From Cellvibrio mixtus subsp. mixtus J3-8 (GTDB lineage: Bacteria; Pseudomonadota; Gammaproteobacteria; Pseudomonadales; Cellvibrionaceae): DNA of 64,000 bases. How positions within the stretch are numbered: the stretch's first letter is position 1; every line of letters begins with the position of its first letter. The stretch is taken from the NCBI RefSeq assembly GCF_000766945.1, contig NZ_ALBT01000032.1, forward strand, positions 62,001-126,000. The letters are read 5' to 3'. Of the stretch, positions 35,718-44,822 are shown piece after piece. The notes below the pieces were generated by a model. It did no database searches, was not told where the DNA came from, and saw nothing but the letters and a program-made list of their open reading frames with translations. The position numbers were made by a program, and so were the translations under genes.

Positions 35718-36926
35718 ATGACAAGAGTGCCGGCCCGTTTTGTATTATTACCGCTCTGCGCCTTAATTCCGCTGAGCGGAATTGCTGCAGAAAATGATGT
35801 GAGTGTAACGCTCGGAGCTAACCATTATTGGGACAGCAATTTTGCTCGCCTCCATGAAAAACCGGATAGCGAACACTATTCCCAATTTGATGCGACACTT
35901 TCTGTTAATCATTCGTACAAATCCCAACAATGGAATTTACGCGCGCGCGCAAGCCAGTTGGAATATGACGTGCGCGAAGAGATGGATGAAAGCTATTACG
36001 CCGGTAGTGGTTTTTGGAAAAGTGATTGGGCAGATTCGCTACGCACAGGTATTTTGTGGCAACGTCAGGCTTACGCAGTTGATAGGCTGGAGTTCGTCGA
36101 ACAAGATATTGTTTCGCGCGATGATTGGAATGCATATGTCGATATCGGGCGATTGGATTCCTTGAGTTTGTTGCTGGGTGGGCGCCACTCGTCAAAAAAA
36201 CATTCAAATCCAAAGCGTAAATCGATGGAGTTTGATGAAGATGAGGCATCGGCACAAATTTCTTATCATTTCCCCGGGCAGTCACGGATAAATATTCGCG
36301 GTGCTTATGGTGAGCGTGAATATTTATCACCCCGTTTTTTGTCTGTTGCCCCGGACGCAACAGCGGATGCTGAAATCGAATCAGGAAATGTTGCTGCATT
36401 AGCCTATGCACCAAATCAATTCGATTTTGATTTTATTCGCGCGGAAGTTAATACTGAATGGGTTTTATCTCCAAAATCACGTATTGATTTTCAGTGGGCT
36501 TATTTCGAGCGCGATGGTCTTATCAACGAAGATGATGGCGATGAAATAAGTATTGAATATAACTGGGACATTACACGAAAAATCAAGACTTTGTGGGGCG
36601 CTCGTAAGGCGCAGCCCGCACAAGGCGAAATGAATGATTCTCCGGATCAAATTGTTTCTTTATATGCACAGTTGAGTTGGGCGTTAATGCGGAACCTGAC
36701 CTGGTCTTTTTCGGCTAATAAAAGCGAATATGATTATTTACCTGGCAATGCGTTTGCAGCGCCAACTGAAAAAGTAGTTAGCATTACTCCGGTGCAATTA
36801 CGTTATGCATTTGCAAAACAGCTGACACTGGAGTTTGCGGCGACTTATGTTGATAGGGAATCATTAGTGCTTATCCGCGATTTTGATTACACCCGCGCTC
36901 ATCTTGGTTTGCAATGGGATTTTTAA
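35718..36926 (+). CDS. EpsL-like outer-membrane beta-barrel of the EPS locus
   Basis: A 402-residue secreted protein with a signal peptide (MTRVPARFVLLPLCALIPLS to GIAA). The rest alternates aromatic and charged residues in amphipathic strands, with an aromatic end (HLGLQWDF), as in outer-membrane barrels. Length and position next to the priming transferase match the EpsL-type barrel proteins found in exosortase-associated exopolysaccharide operons. The ATG at 35718 is 4 bases after the gumD-like stop. A direct role in polymer export or attachment is inference. Confidence 0.75.
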   Translation: MTRVPARFVLLPLCALIPLSGIAAENDVSVTLGANHYWDSNFARLHEKPDSEHYSQFDATLSVNHSYKSQQWNLRARASQLEYDVREEMDESYYAGSGFWKSDWADSLRTGILWQRQAYAVDRLEFVEQDIVSRDDWNAYVDIGRLDSLSLLLGGRHSSKKHSNPKRKSMEFDEDEASAQISYHFPGQSRINIRGAYGEREYLSPRFLSVAPDATADAEIESGNVAALAYAPNQFDFDFIRAEVNTEWVLSPKSRIDFQWAYFERDGLINEDDGDEISIEYNWDITRKIKTLWGARKAQPAQGEMNDSPDQIVSLYAQLSWALMRNLTWSFSANKSEYDYLPGNAFAAPTEKVVSITPVQLRYAFAKQLTLEFAATYVDRESLVLIRDFDYTRAHLGLQWDF

Positions 36927-36942
36927 TGTGGAGGATGATGTC

Positions 36943-37695
36943 ATGATTAAAAGCCATCTTATCAATCTTGATAAGGACACTGAACGCCTGGCATTTATGA
37001 AAGATAATTTTGAGCGCCTGGGTATTCCTGTAGAGCGCTTCCCTGCTGTGGATGGCCGTTTATTTCCAGTAGAGGAATTTGAACGTTTTGTGGCTGAACG
37101 TCCCCGCGATGGGAAAAAAACCTGGATGCGGGGCCAGATGGGATGCTTTTTAAGTCACTATGGGGTGTGGAAAAAAATTGCCGAGGGTAATGATCGTTTT
37201 GCGGCGGTATTTGAGGATGATGTTTATTTATCGCCAGTGCTGAGTCAATTATTTGCCGACGATGGCTGGCTAACAGACGATATTGATTTGGTGCGTCTGG
37301 ATACATCCACAAATCGTTTGCTCATGGATCGCTCAACAAAAATCCATGCAGGTAAGCGAAATTTTTATCGTGTCAAAACGACAAGCTGGTGCGCGGGGGG
37401 GTATTTAATTAATCGTCGTACTGCTCGCCAGCTGGTTGAACTTGCACCGCAATACCATCACCCGGCAGATGTTATTTTGTATAATTATGAACAATCAGTC
37501 ATTACACCAACACTGACTATCCTGCAGTCAAGCCCTGCATTGGTAACCCAGGATAAACAAGAAGGCAGCAAAATTGGTTTTGTTAGTAATATTGAAGCAC
37601 CTACACAGACTCTACGCCAGGATCGTTTTATTGATGTGATTCCTGCAATTTACCGTACCCTGGTTGGGTATAAACGTGTTCCCTTCCAGTATTGA
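36943..37695 (+). CDS. glycosyltransferase family 25 protein
   Basis: A 250-residue cytoplasmic glycosyltransferase. GT25 signatures are MIKSHLINLDKDTERLAFM at the start, GQMGCFLSHYGVWKKIAE near 63-80 and AVFEDDVYLS near 86-95 (the EDD metal/sugar-nucleotide motif). GT25 enzymes usually transfer galactose or glucose in LPS or capsule synthesis. The ATG at 36943 follows GGAGG. Placed last in the plus arm of the EPS locus, it may decorate the polymer or its lipid intermediate. It has no counterpart in the Xanthomonas gum cluster. Confidence 0.87.
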   Translation: MIKSHLINLDKDTERLAFMKDNFERLGIPVERFPAVDGRLFPVEEFERFVAERPRDGKKTWMRGQMGCFLSHYGVWKKIAEGNDRFAAVFEDDVYLSPVLSQLFADDGWLTDDIDLVRLDTSTNRLLMDRSTKIHAGKRNFYRVKTTSWCAGGYLINRRTARQLVELAPQYHHPADVILYNYEQSVITPTLTILQSSPALVTQDKQEGSKIGFVSNIEAPTQTLRQDRFIDVIPAIYRTLVGYKRVPFQY

Positions 37696-37810
37696 TTATT
37701 GATTGGTACTCATCATCTTGTTGTAAGCGAAATCAATATAGATTCGAAAACTAAACAATTTAAAAGCCAGACAAATTAAAAAAATTAAAACTTAAAAAGA
37801 TTCAAAATTA

Positions 37811-37846
37811 AAAAAGTTGCGCGTTAATTTAACGCGCAACTTTTTT
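37811..37846. terminator. bidirectional terminator between the two arms of the EPS locus
   Basis: AAAAAGTTGCGCGTT / AACGCGCAACTTTTTT forms a long perfect stem with an AATTT loop, flanked by A- and T-runs, between the convergent GT25 and flippase genes. Confidence 0.93.
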
Positions 37847-37889
37847 ATGGCTAATGTTTTGATCGATAACGCGATCCTGCCGTGAATAA

Positions 37890-39380
37890 TTATGCTAACC
37901 GCAAAAACCGCTGTAATTTATTGATTGCCGGTTTTGCTTTTGCGGGAGCAAGTGATGAACTTTCCGCAAGAAAGAAACGAGTCTCACCTCTGAAAATACA
38001 CGACATTAGTGTTGTATAAATCACGGCGCCTGCACCGGCAATAAATAATAAACGGATTGCCAGATGAATATCGTCAGGCAAGTACTTTTTCAGCAGTAAT
38101 AGAACGCCAAACATAATGACGGCCGCGCAGAAACTGGGAGCGACATTGCGAACCTGGCGGATGACATCAATAGCAAAAATGCGTTTGAATAAAATCATTT
38201 CCACTGCGCAACTTAAATAAGTGCGTAATGCAAACCCTGCGGCTGCCGCAAATATTCCATAACTGACTAGCAATACTCCCAGCGCCAGGTTTAATACCAG
38301 TGCCAACACCGCGAGGAACATCACCAAACCGCTGTGGCCACTTGCTGTTAATGCGGTATTTACCTGATAGCCTACAACGAGTGGTGGTATTCCCAGTGCG
38401 AGTAAGGTCATTACGTGGCCGCTCTCAGTCCATTTGTCGGTGAAGGCGAGGGTAATAAATTCAGGGCCTATGGCAGCAGCACCAAAAAATATCGGGAAAC
38501 AAAAATACGCTGTTAAGCGAATCAACCGCAAGGTTCCCGTAGCGCGCTGCTCCTGGCTATTCATTTGCGCTAAGGCCGGCAGGAACGTTTTTTCAAATGG
38601 CTTAATAACGATGTCTTGCACGATATAGAGTGCCCGACCACCAACACGGAAAAACCCCAATGCTGCAGGCCCGATTAAAACGCCTACCAATAACTCATAG
38701 GCTTTGCTGGCGAGATTATTAATCAGTTGTGCAATTGTTAGTGGAGTAGAGAAGCCCAGGAGTTTTTTGGCTTCGGGGATGGAAAAATGTAATCCTGGCC
38801 ACCAACGTACCGTGTTGAGGGTAAGTACAGTAATTAATATTTGATTGATAATTTGCTGCCACACTAAAGACCAGACACCAAAGCCATTGAATGCCATCAC
38901 TACAGCCACTATGCCGGATATTAACCCGCTTAATAATGTGCGTATCGCCAGTGAACGAAACAAAAATTCCCGCCGGATTTTTGCTTCGTGGACAATCTTG
39001 ATTCCCTCCAGTAAATAGATAACGGAGAGAACCTGCAGGATTGTATGCATGCGCGGATCGTAGAGTTCCGCCACAATGGGAGCCGCTAATGTATAGGCGG
39101 CAAGGCTAACGCCGAGAGAAAAAAATACGCTCAGATAAAAACTGGTATTGGCTCTGGTCTCGTCCCAATCCGATTCACGTATTATCGCTTGTGGCAAACC
39201 TGCAGTTACTAAAATTTTTCCCAACTCAATCAGGATAATTGCAAAACCTATCAAGCCAATATCTTCCGGGCTTAGCAGTCGTGACAGCAATACAAAAATC
39301 ATGAAACTCACAAGGCTGCTGCCGCTGGCGGCAATGCTCATCCATAAACTACTTTTTCCAAAATGCTGCTTCAGGTTCAT
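37890..39380 (-). CDS. oligosaccharide flippase (Wzx/GumJ type)
   Basis: Inner-membrane translocase of lipid-linked repeat units, 496 residues with about 14 hydrophobic helices. The N-terminus MNLKQHFGKSSLWMSIAASGSSLVSF and the SPEDIGLIGFAIILI motif fit the MOP-superfamily (RfbX/GumJ) pattern. The ATG at 39380 overlaps the stop of the preceding GT26 gene (ATGA); the longer frame to 39503 lies inside that gene and is rejected. It is the last gene of the minus arm. The gumJ counterpart is inferred from context. Confidence 0.87.
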   Translation of the reverse strand: MNLKQHFGKSSLWMSIAASGSSLVSFMIFVLLSRLLSPEDIGLIGFAIILIELGKILVTAGLPQAIIRESDWDETRANTSFYLSVFFSLGVSLAAYTLAAPIVAELYDPRMHTILQVLSVIYLLEGIKIVHEAKIRREFLFRSLAIRTLLSGLISGIVAVVMAFNGFGVWSLVWQQIINQILITVLTLNTVRWWPGLHFSIPEAKKLLGFSTPLTIAQLINNLASKAYELLVGVLIGPAALGFFRVGGRALYIVQDIVIKPFEKTFLPALAQMNSQEQRATGTLRLIRLTAYFCFPIFFGAAAIGPEFITLAFTDKWTESGHVMTLLALGIPPLVVGYQVNTALTASGHSGLVMFLAVLALVLNLALGVLLVSYGIFAAAAGFALRTYLSCAVEMILFKRIFAIDVIRQVRNVAPSFCAAVIMFGVLLLLKKYLPDDIHLAIRLLFIAGAGAVIYTTLMSCIFRGETRFFLAESSSLAPAKAKPAINKLQRFLRLA

Positions 39381-40147
39381 GCGGCCGGGCTCCCTCGCTC
39401 GGTATTCCGATGTTCGCGCAGGCAGAGGCTGAGAAAGCGAAAAATATCGATCGTATAGCGGCGAATTAAACGGCCCGGTTCCAGGCATAAACGATAAAAC
39501 CATTCCAGGCGCAGCTTGCGCACCAAATCCGGTGCGCGTGGTTTGTCACCGGCAAGGAAATCGAGCAGGGCACCGACGCCTAGTAATAATGTGGCATTGA
39601 GTTGATTGCGTTCTTCCAGAATCCAGCGTTCCTGCAATGGATTTCCCATCGCCACCAGCAATACATTTGCACCACTGTCATTTATGGTTTGCCGCAATTG
39701 GTTTTTGTCACGCGCTTGTGCGTAACCATCACTCACACCGGCAACGTGGATATTTTGTGCGCGCAGGTTTTGCGCCGCGCGTTCCGCGATGCCGGGTTTG
39801 CCACCCAATAAATATACTTTGGCAGTGCTTCCCAATTGGCGCAGCAGTTCAGGCGTGAAGTCAGTGCCGTTAAGGTTTTCGGGGAAACGGGTGCGATGAA
39901 TTAACCAGGTTGCGATATCAATACCTACGCCGTCGTTAATGATCAACGTATCGGTTGTCATTTCATCGCGCAGTGCCTGGCATTGCACGATGAAATTGGT
40001 ATTTGCAAAAAACAGCGCGGTTTGTTGGCCGTTATGGAATCGACTGCGCAATTCCTCCAGCAAATCCTCGCCAGTGGTTTTTAGTAACTGGAAGCCACCC
40101 AGCGGAAGGTAGCCGCTATCTGCCGTCGATGACAATACCTGGTTCAT
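39377..40147 (-). CDS. gumM: GT26 glycosyltransferase (WecG/TagA/CpsF family, GumM-like)
   Basis: A 256-residue cytoplasmic glycosyltransferase. GT26 hallmarks are INDGVGI (near 90), the GTDF motif (near 112), LLGGKPGIAE (near 131-140), LLVAMGNPLQERWI and GVGALLDFLAGDKPRAP. In Xanthomonas GumM adds the second glucose (beta-1,4) to Glc-PP-undecaprenol. The ATG at 40147 overlaps the gumK stop by 4 bases, and its own stop overlaps the flippase start. The GumM assignment rests on family plus context, not on unique residues. Confidence 0.82.
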   Translation of the reverse strand: MNQVLSSTADSGYLPLGGFQLLKTTGEDLLEELRSRFHNGQQTALFFANTNFIVQCQALRDEMTTDTLIINDGVGIDIATWLIHRTRFPENLNGTDFTPELLRQLGSTAKVYLLGGKPGIAERAAQNLRAQNIHVAGVSDGYAQARDKNQLRQTINDSGANVLLVAMGNPLQERWILEERNQLNATLLLGVGALLDFLAGDKPRAPDLVRKLRLEWFYRLCLEPGRLIRRYTIDIFRFLSLCLREHRNTERGSPAA

Positions 40148-41355
40148 CGACTACCTCCGGCAGTCAGTGCGGACTCGGAGCCCATTGAGGTATCGGGGAA
40201 GTCCTGCGGGTTGAGCAAGCGCGCTACTACTTGTTGCCAATTGAGAACGGTTTTACGGTCTGCGGTGGGACGGTAATCCAATGCTCCGGTAATTGCTGTG
40301 GCGATGGAGTCTGCATCACCGGGCGTGTAGCCAAAACGGGTTTGGTAATCACCGGCAATCAAATGTGGGCACACAGCAGGAATTCCAAAGAATTCGTATT
40401 GGGTCAGCTTTAGCGAAGTATCGCGCAAGTAGATAGGCAAATTGGCGTTCGCATAGGGTGCCAGGCCAAATTTGGCGTGCTTGATGTAGGGCAGGGTTTG
40501 CAGGAACGGCATCTCGTCATATACATGGACATTCGGGCCATAATCGGGATGGCGAGGGTTGCCGCTCCCGATCACGTGGAAATGGATTTCCGGAAACCTG
40601 CGCGAGGCAAGCACAAAAAATTCCGGGTCAAATAGCATCGACCCAAGGGATACGGCATGGATACCCGGACCATAAGGTGATGGATCGCCCTTGTCTGCCA
40701 ATGTATGGTCTATTGCCTGGGGGACGAAAACTGCCGGGCAATCGGCAGGAACACCATCCTTCATCGCTTTTGAGAGCAGCGCCACAGTGTCCATGCGCGG
40801 TGCCGCTTTTTTAAATGCGGTGCTGATATAACCGGCAACCTGGATTGTGCCCAGGTCATCAGATACGCGATAAACCACTTTAGCGGTTGGGTTCAATTCC
40901 TTAATCAAGTCGAAGAACACGGGTGCAATACCACTTTCCAGCAAAATTACATCGGCTTCACGAATCCATTGGCGTAACACCGGATTGCGCCCGCGTGCAT
41001 ACCAGGAAAACAGTACGTGTTCCAGCGGACGCAACCAACGGCGGCGCGTGTTGAAGGGGTGGATAAATGTTTTCCATAAATAACACTCAATGCCCTGGTA
41101 AATGCCGATGCGGTTGGCAATGTTATCCAGCGATAGCCGCGGGTCGCGCGTGTAGCGGGAGAGCATGCTGTATCTCAGGGAAAAGAAGCGTGTGTTACCC
41201 AGTTTGGCCAACTCAGTGGCGATAAAGTGCATTCCCGCTTTACGTGGAGAACGAAAATCATGGGCCGACAGCACCAGATAGTTGGTTTTGTCCTGATTCA
41301 ATGGTGCTGATGGTTCAGCGTTTTCCTTGGCAAAGGATGGCGACGGCTGGTTCAT
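40144..41355 (-). CDS. gumK: UDP-glucuronate beta-glucuronosyltransferase (GumK, GT70)
   Basis: A membrane-associated transferase of 403 residues from the ATG at 41355 (AAGGAG upstream). It closely follows the xanthan GumK pattern throughout: LSAHDFRSPRK (from residue 30), TRFFSLRYSMLSR, HPFNTRRRWLRP, DVILLESGIAPVF, DPSPYGPGIHAVSLGSMLFDP and IGSGNPRHPDYGPNVHVY. GumK adds glucuronic acid beta-1,2 to the mannose of the lipid-linked trisaccharide. GT70 is a narrow family, so this is the strongest evidence that the locus makes a xanthan-type polymer. Confidence 0.92.
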   Translation of the reverse strand: MNQPSPSFAKENAEPSAPLNQDKTNYLVLSAHDFRSPRKAGMHFIATELAKLGNTRFFSLRYSMLSRYTRDPRLSLDNIANRIGIYQGIECYLWKTFIHPFNTRRRWLRPLEHVLFSWYARGRNPVLRQWIREADVILLESGIAPVFFDLIKELNPTAKVVYRVSDDLGTIQVAGYISTAFKKAAPRMDTVALLSKAMKDGVPADCPAVFVPQAIDHTLADKGDPSPYGPGIHAVSLGSMLFDPEFFVLASRRFPEIHFHVIGSGNPRHPDYGPNVHVYDEMPFLQTLPYIKHAKFGLAPYANANLPIYLRDTSLKLTQYEFFGIPAVCPHLIAGDYQTRFGYTPGDADSIATAITGALDYRPTADRKTVLNWQQVVARLLNPQDFPDTSMGSESALTAGGSR

Positions 41356-41378
41356 ATTGATCTCCTTGGAGCGTCTGT

Positions 41379-42428
41379 TTATAGAGGGCTTGGAGCTTCC
41401 GGGCGATTTTTCACCTCGGTGCTCTTGAAGAAAGCCTTCTTCAAAGGTTGCCACTGGGGCGAGGGTTCAGTGAGGGAACTGTTTAATGCAAGACCGTATT
41501 TACCCCACCAACGGCCACTGGCCCAATAGGTCCAGCCTTTCCATTCCGGGCCTTCCATCAGTTTCAGGAAATGGGTGAGGGTGGTGAGGCATTCGGGGGT
41601 GGTAGAAAATCCGAACTCGCCCAGAAACAATTGCTGCCCGTTGTCTCTGGCCCAGGTCTGGATGCGCTCAAATAACGCATTGAAATGCTCTGGCGGATAA
41701 CAATCCATCGCCGTACCGGAATAATTTTTGTCGGCGTATTGGTGGACTTCAATCACCGTTTTTTTCAACGGGTCTTTCAAGTCAGCAAATAATTTAGCGT
41801 TGGAAACACCGTCTTTTTCGCTAAACCAGCTATGCAAACCGTTCCAGCCACCACCACCCACAAAAATTAATTGTTCGGCTCCGGCAGCGCGCAATGCCGC
41901 AACGGTACGCTTGGCAAGCGCAGCCCAGTCCGCAAGGGAGAGATAAGAGGGTTCATTCATGAGCCCCAGGGCCAGGAAATGTTTTTCATCCAGCGCTTTT
42001 ACCAATGAGCGCCAGAGATCGACAAATGCTGTTTGAAATGCAGCGGAACTGATCGGGTCATTGTAGTAACGGCCATAATTATGGATATCCAGAATTACGC
42101 ACAGGCCCGCTGTTTTGGCACGGCTCAGGGCCATGATAACTTGCGCCAATTCCGCTTCATCCAGAGGTGCATCCAACCTGGGTTGAATACGTTCCCAGCG
42201 AATGGGCAAGCGGATAACGTTTGCGCCCTGGGCCGCAATAAACTCAAACTCTTCACGGGTGGGATAGGTGTAATCCTTATTGATTTTCCCCGGCAGGCTC
42301 TTGGAATTGAATTCCGCTCCGGCCAGGTTAACCCCGGTTAATCGCGTCTGGTCCAGGCAATGGGCACTTACCTGAAATGTTGTCAGTAATGCGGCGAACG
42401 CTATCACTTTTGCTGTTTTGATCCACAT
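41379..42428 (-). CDS. secreted GH5 family glucanase inside the EPS operon
   Basis: A 349-residue glycoside hydrolase with a signal peptide (MWIKTAKVIAFAALLTTFQV, then SAH), so predicted to act in the periplasm or outside. GH5 motifs are RLPIRWERIQP (73-83), the acid/base in LMNEPS (E159) and the nucleophile in FLGEFGFST (E271). GH5 includes endo-beta-1,4-glucanases. It overlaps the gumH end by 25 bases and precedes gumK by 23, so it is a core member of the operon. A role in trimming or releasing a beta-1,4-glucan backbone is inferred by analogy with BcsZ in cellulose loci and AlgL in alginate loci. Confidence 0.88.
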   Translation of the reverse strand: MWIKTAKVIAFAALLTTFQVSAHCLDQTRLTGVNLAGAEFNSKSLPGKINKDYTYPTREEFEFIAAQGANVIRLPIRWERIQPRLDAPLDEAELAQVIMALSRAKTAGLCVILDIHNYGRYYNDPISSAAFQTAFVDLWRSLVKALDEKHFLALGLMNEPSYLSLADWAALAKRTVAALRAAGAEQLIFVGGGGWNGLHSWFSEKDGVSNAKLFADLKDPLKKTVIEVHQYADKNYSGTAMDCYPPEHFNALFERIQTWARDNGQQLFLGEFGFSTTPECLTTLTHFLKLMEGPEWKGWTYWASGRWWGKYGLALNSSLTEPSPQWQPLKKAFFKSTEVKNRPEAPSPL

Positions 42429-43543
42429 AGTCCCAACTCCTCATACAGGCTCATGTAGCGGCGAGCGATAGCCGGCCAGGCGTAACGCTGGCTAAATGCT
42501 ATGGCTGCTGCGCGCATTTCCTGATATCGGGTGTCGCTCTGTTGATGCAGGGCGAGTAACTCCGGGATGTTCAGTTGCAAGGGAGAGGTCGGGAGAGCAA
42601 TTACTCCTAACCCGGATTCATCCACCAATCGCTGGAATGGCGGGATTGCGCTCAGTAACGGGATAAGCCCTGCACTCATTGCTTCGATGGGCGCTATGCC
42701 AAATCCTTCATGGCGCGAGAGGCAAACAAAGTAACTAGCCATAGCGATTAGTTCGCGTAATCGCTCGTTGGTGGGGTTGCTTTCCATATGCACCGCTTCG
42801 GTCAGTCCGAGGCTGGCGATATGGTTTTCAAGTTGCGCCCGGGTAAGGTCGAACTCCCTTCCCGCAAGAATCAAACGCCATTCGGGAGCATTTTTGTGCA
42901 ATTGCTGGAAGTCCAGCAGGGTTTGCTCAATGCCTTTATTGGACGACCAGCGCCCGAAATAAATCATGCACGGCTGGCGTAACCTGGCGCCGGCATTGGT
43001 GAACTTTTCGATGTCCACCCCGTTTTCGATAACTTCCAGTTTATTTTGGTCAAGGATGGGTTCAAACAGGGTGCCATCATTGCTGCTTGTGGCAACTACC
43101 CGGTTATAGGCGCGGGCAGAGAGCCGGGTTATGGTGTTGAAATAAGCGCGTTTGGCGCGTGAGGCAAAACTGGTATGGAAGAAACCGCCGTGGGTGGAGA
43201 GTACCAGCGGTTTGCGATGTAACCAGCGTGTCGCAGCAAGGAAATCGTAAAAGAAATCCACACCGTGGACATGTACCAGATCCACCCCGGCCAATTCTTT
43301 CAAGACTTGCGGGCACAGCGGATAGCGGCTGGAACCACTGAATGGCAAGCGGATGACTTCAATACCATCAATATATTCACGCTTGGCCAAGCGCTCGTTG
43401 CGATCGCGGAACAAACGATCCAGCGTAATGATTTTTACATGTTGGGTCGCCCGCTGTGCACGGGCGATATTGCGCACCACTTCCTCCATGCCGCCTATGG
43501 ACGGCAAATACTGGCGAACTACGTGAGCGACACTAACGGCCAT
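42404..43543 (-). CDS. gumH: GT4 mannosyltransferase (GumH-like)
   Basis: A 379-residue GT-B transferase. It strongly resembles xanthan GumH: HVVRQYLPSIGGMEEVVRN at the start, SSRYPLCPQVLKE, VHVHGVDFFYDFLAAT, LSTHGGFFHTSFASRAKR and FVCLSRHEGFGIAPIEAMSAGLIPLLS with the EX7E motif. GumH adds alpha-1,3-mannose from GDP-mannose to cellobiosyl-PP-undecaprenol. The ATG at 43543 has AAAGGAAA upstream. The stop overlaps the start of the GH5 gene and the start overlaps the polymerase end. Confidence 0.9.
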   Translation of the reverse strand: MAVSVAHVVRQYLPSIGGMEEVVRNIARAQRATQHVKIITLDRLFRDRNERLAKREYIDGIEVIRLPFSGSSRYPLCPQVLKELAGVDLVHVHGVDFFYDFLAATRWLHRKPLVLSTHGGFFHTSFASRAKRAYFNTITRLSARAYNRVVATSSNDGTLFEPILDQNKLEVIENGVDIEKFTNAGARLRQPCMIYFGRWSSNKGIEQTLLDFQQLHKNAPEWRLILAGREFDLTRAQLENHIASLGLTEAVHMESNPTNERLRELIAMASYFVCLSRHEGFGIAPIEAMSAGLIPLLSAIPPFQRLVDESGLGVIALPTSPLQLNIPELLALHQQSDTRYQEMRAAAIAFSQRYAWPAIARRYMSLYEELGLCGSKQQK

Positions 43544-44789
43544 AGTTAATTTCCTTTGGTTGGATCGGTAGGGCGGGCCCGGGTTCGCGGGCGAGGGCGG
43601 GGCGCTGAATCAGGCAGCCGACCAAAAACCACAGCAAAGCTGATGTTTTAAATGCAAATAAGGACGTTCCGCTAACACTCAGGATCAGCGCGGCATAGAC
43701 GGCGACAAATGCCCTGAAGCGATTGGCGCGCTCATCCGGGCTGGGCAGCAACCAAAATCCGGCCCACAGCAGCAGGCATAATGGCAAGCCAAAGCGGGAA
43801 ATCAGATAGGCATAACCCATATCACCATAACTGGGCGCGAGGTCCAGGCCGAGCAGGCGCTGCAAATCAAACTCTTCAAGTGCCCAACCACAAAGTGCCA
43901 GGCGACCGGAAAAACTATCGGTGTATTCGACGGTGGTGAAACCCATGGCCATAACCAGGGTGACGCCGGCAAGTGGAGCGAGGCTGGCGAAATAAAACGC
44001 TTTTCCCTGGAGGAATAAACGCATCGCAAACATTGTCGGGACGAGCACCAACGCGAAACGCGAATCAGCGATAACGATCATCACGAAGGCAGCGACCAGA
44101 AACCATAATGCTTTGCGCCAGTCCTTCGCGTCATAAGACAGCGCCCAGGCGCTGACGATAGTGGCAAAATTGCCGAGTGAAACAGGTTCCAGGAAAACCG
44201 AAGAAACGCGATGGCTACCCAGGAGGCCCGGGAAAAAAGTCCTGCCTATGCCTTCAGGCCGAATGCCATTTAGCTGCAAGCGGCTTTCGCGAACATAATC
44301 GGTAACCGGGGTGATGTTCCCGGTATTCAGGTAGTAACCGTAGATATCAAAAAAACGTGTGTAGGTATCCAGCCAAAACATTTCAAAGGTACCTATGGCG
44401 ATGACCACCATACATATCCATTTCAACGCCCGTTCGGCAACGTCCGGGCGTCCGAGGTTGTAGCCTAGCCATAGAAACCATAAGGGGATAAGGATGTCGC
44501 GCACAGCTTTCACATTGAACTGCCCGCTAGTGATACCGGCAAGGCAAAAGAATGCGCCTGAAATGGCCAGGACAGCAATCAATTGAACTGCCATCCTGCG
44601 CATTAGAATGGGCAGGCACGCTCCCATAATCAACGCTTCCGATGCCCCGACCACGGCGATTGACGCGGGAAAACCGAACGTGTTGAGCAAGCAGAGGAAC
44701 GCCTGGTACGTAACGGCAAACACCAGAATCAGGCAGATATAAGTGTCTGCTTTCTGGTTAACCGGATTGTTGATACTCAGGGTGTTCAT
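43533..44789 (-). CDS. exopolysaccharide polymerase (GumE/Wzy-like)
   Basis: A polytopic inner-membrane protein of 418 residues with about 11-12 hydrophobic helices and a large periplasmic loop (about 160-205) holding a TDYVRESRLQLNGIRPEGIGR stretch. Late helices have the SYGDMGYAYLISRFGLPL pattern seen in O-antigen-polymerase-like proteins. Its position between the EpsG-like and gumH genes parallels gumE. Sequence divergence of polymerases is large, so the assignment depends on topology and context. Confidence 0.8.
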   Translation of the reverse strand: MNTLSINNPVNQKADTYICLILVFAVTYQAFLCLLNTFGFPASIAVVGASEALIMGACLPILMRRMAVQLIAVLAISGAFFCLAGITSGQFNVKAVRDILIPLWFLWLGYNLGRPDVAERALKWICMVVIAIGTFEMFWLDTYTRFFDIYGYYLNTGNITPVTDYVRESRLQLNGIRPEGIGRTFFPGLLGSHRVSSVFLEPVSLGNFATIVSAWALSYDAKDWRKALWFLVAAFVMIVIADSRFALVLVPTMFAMRLFLQGKAFYFASLAPLAGVTLVMAMGFTTVEYTDSFSGRLALCGWALEEFDLQRLLGLDLAPSYGDMGYAYLISRFGLPLCLLLWAGFWLLPSPDERANRFRAFVAVYAALILSVSGTSLFAFKTSALLWFLVGCLIQRPALAREPGPALPIQPKEINYGR

Positions 44790-44822
44790 CGTCGTTTAAC
44801 GCTCTTGATGGCAAAAGCCGCG

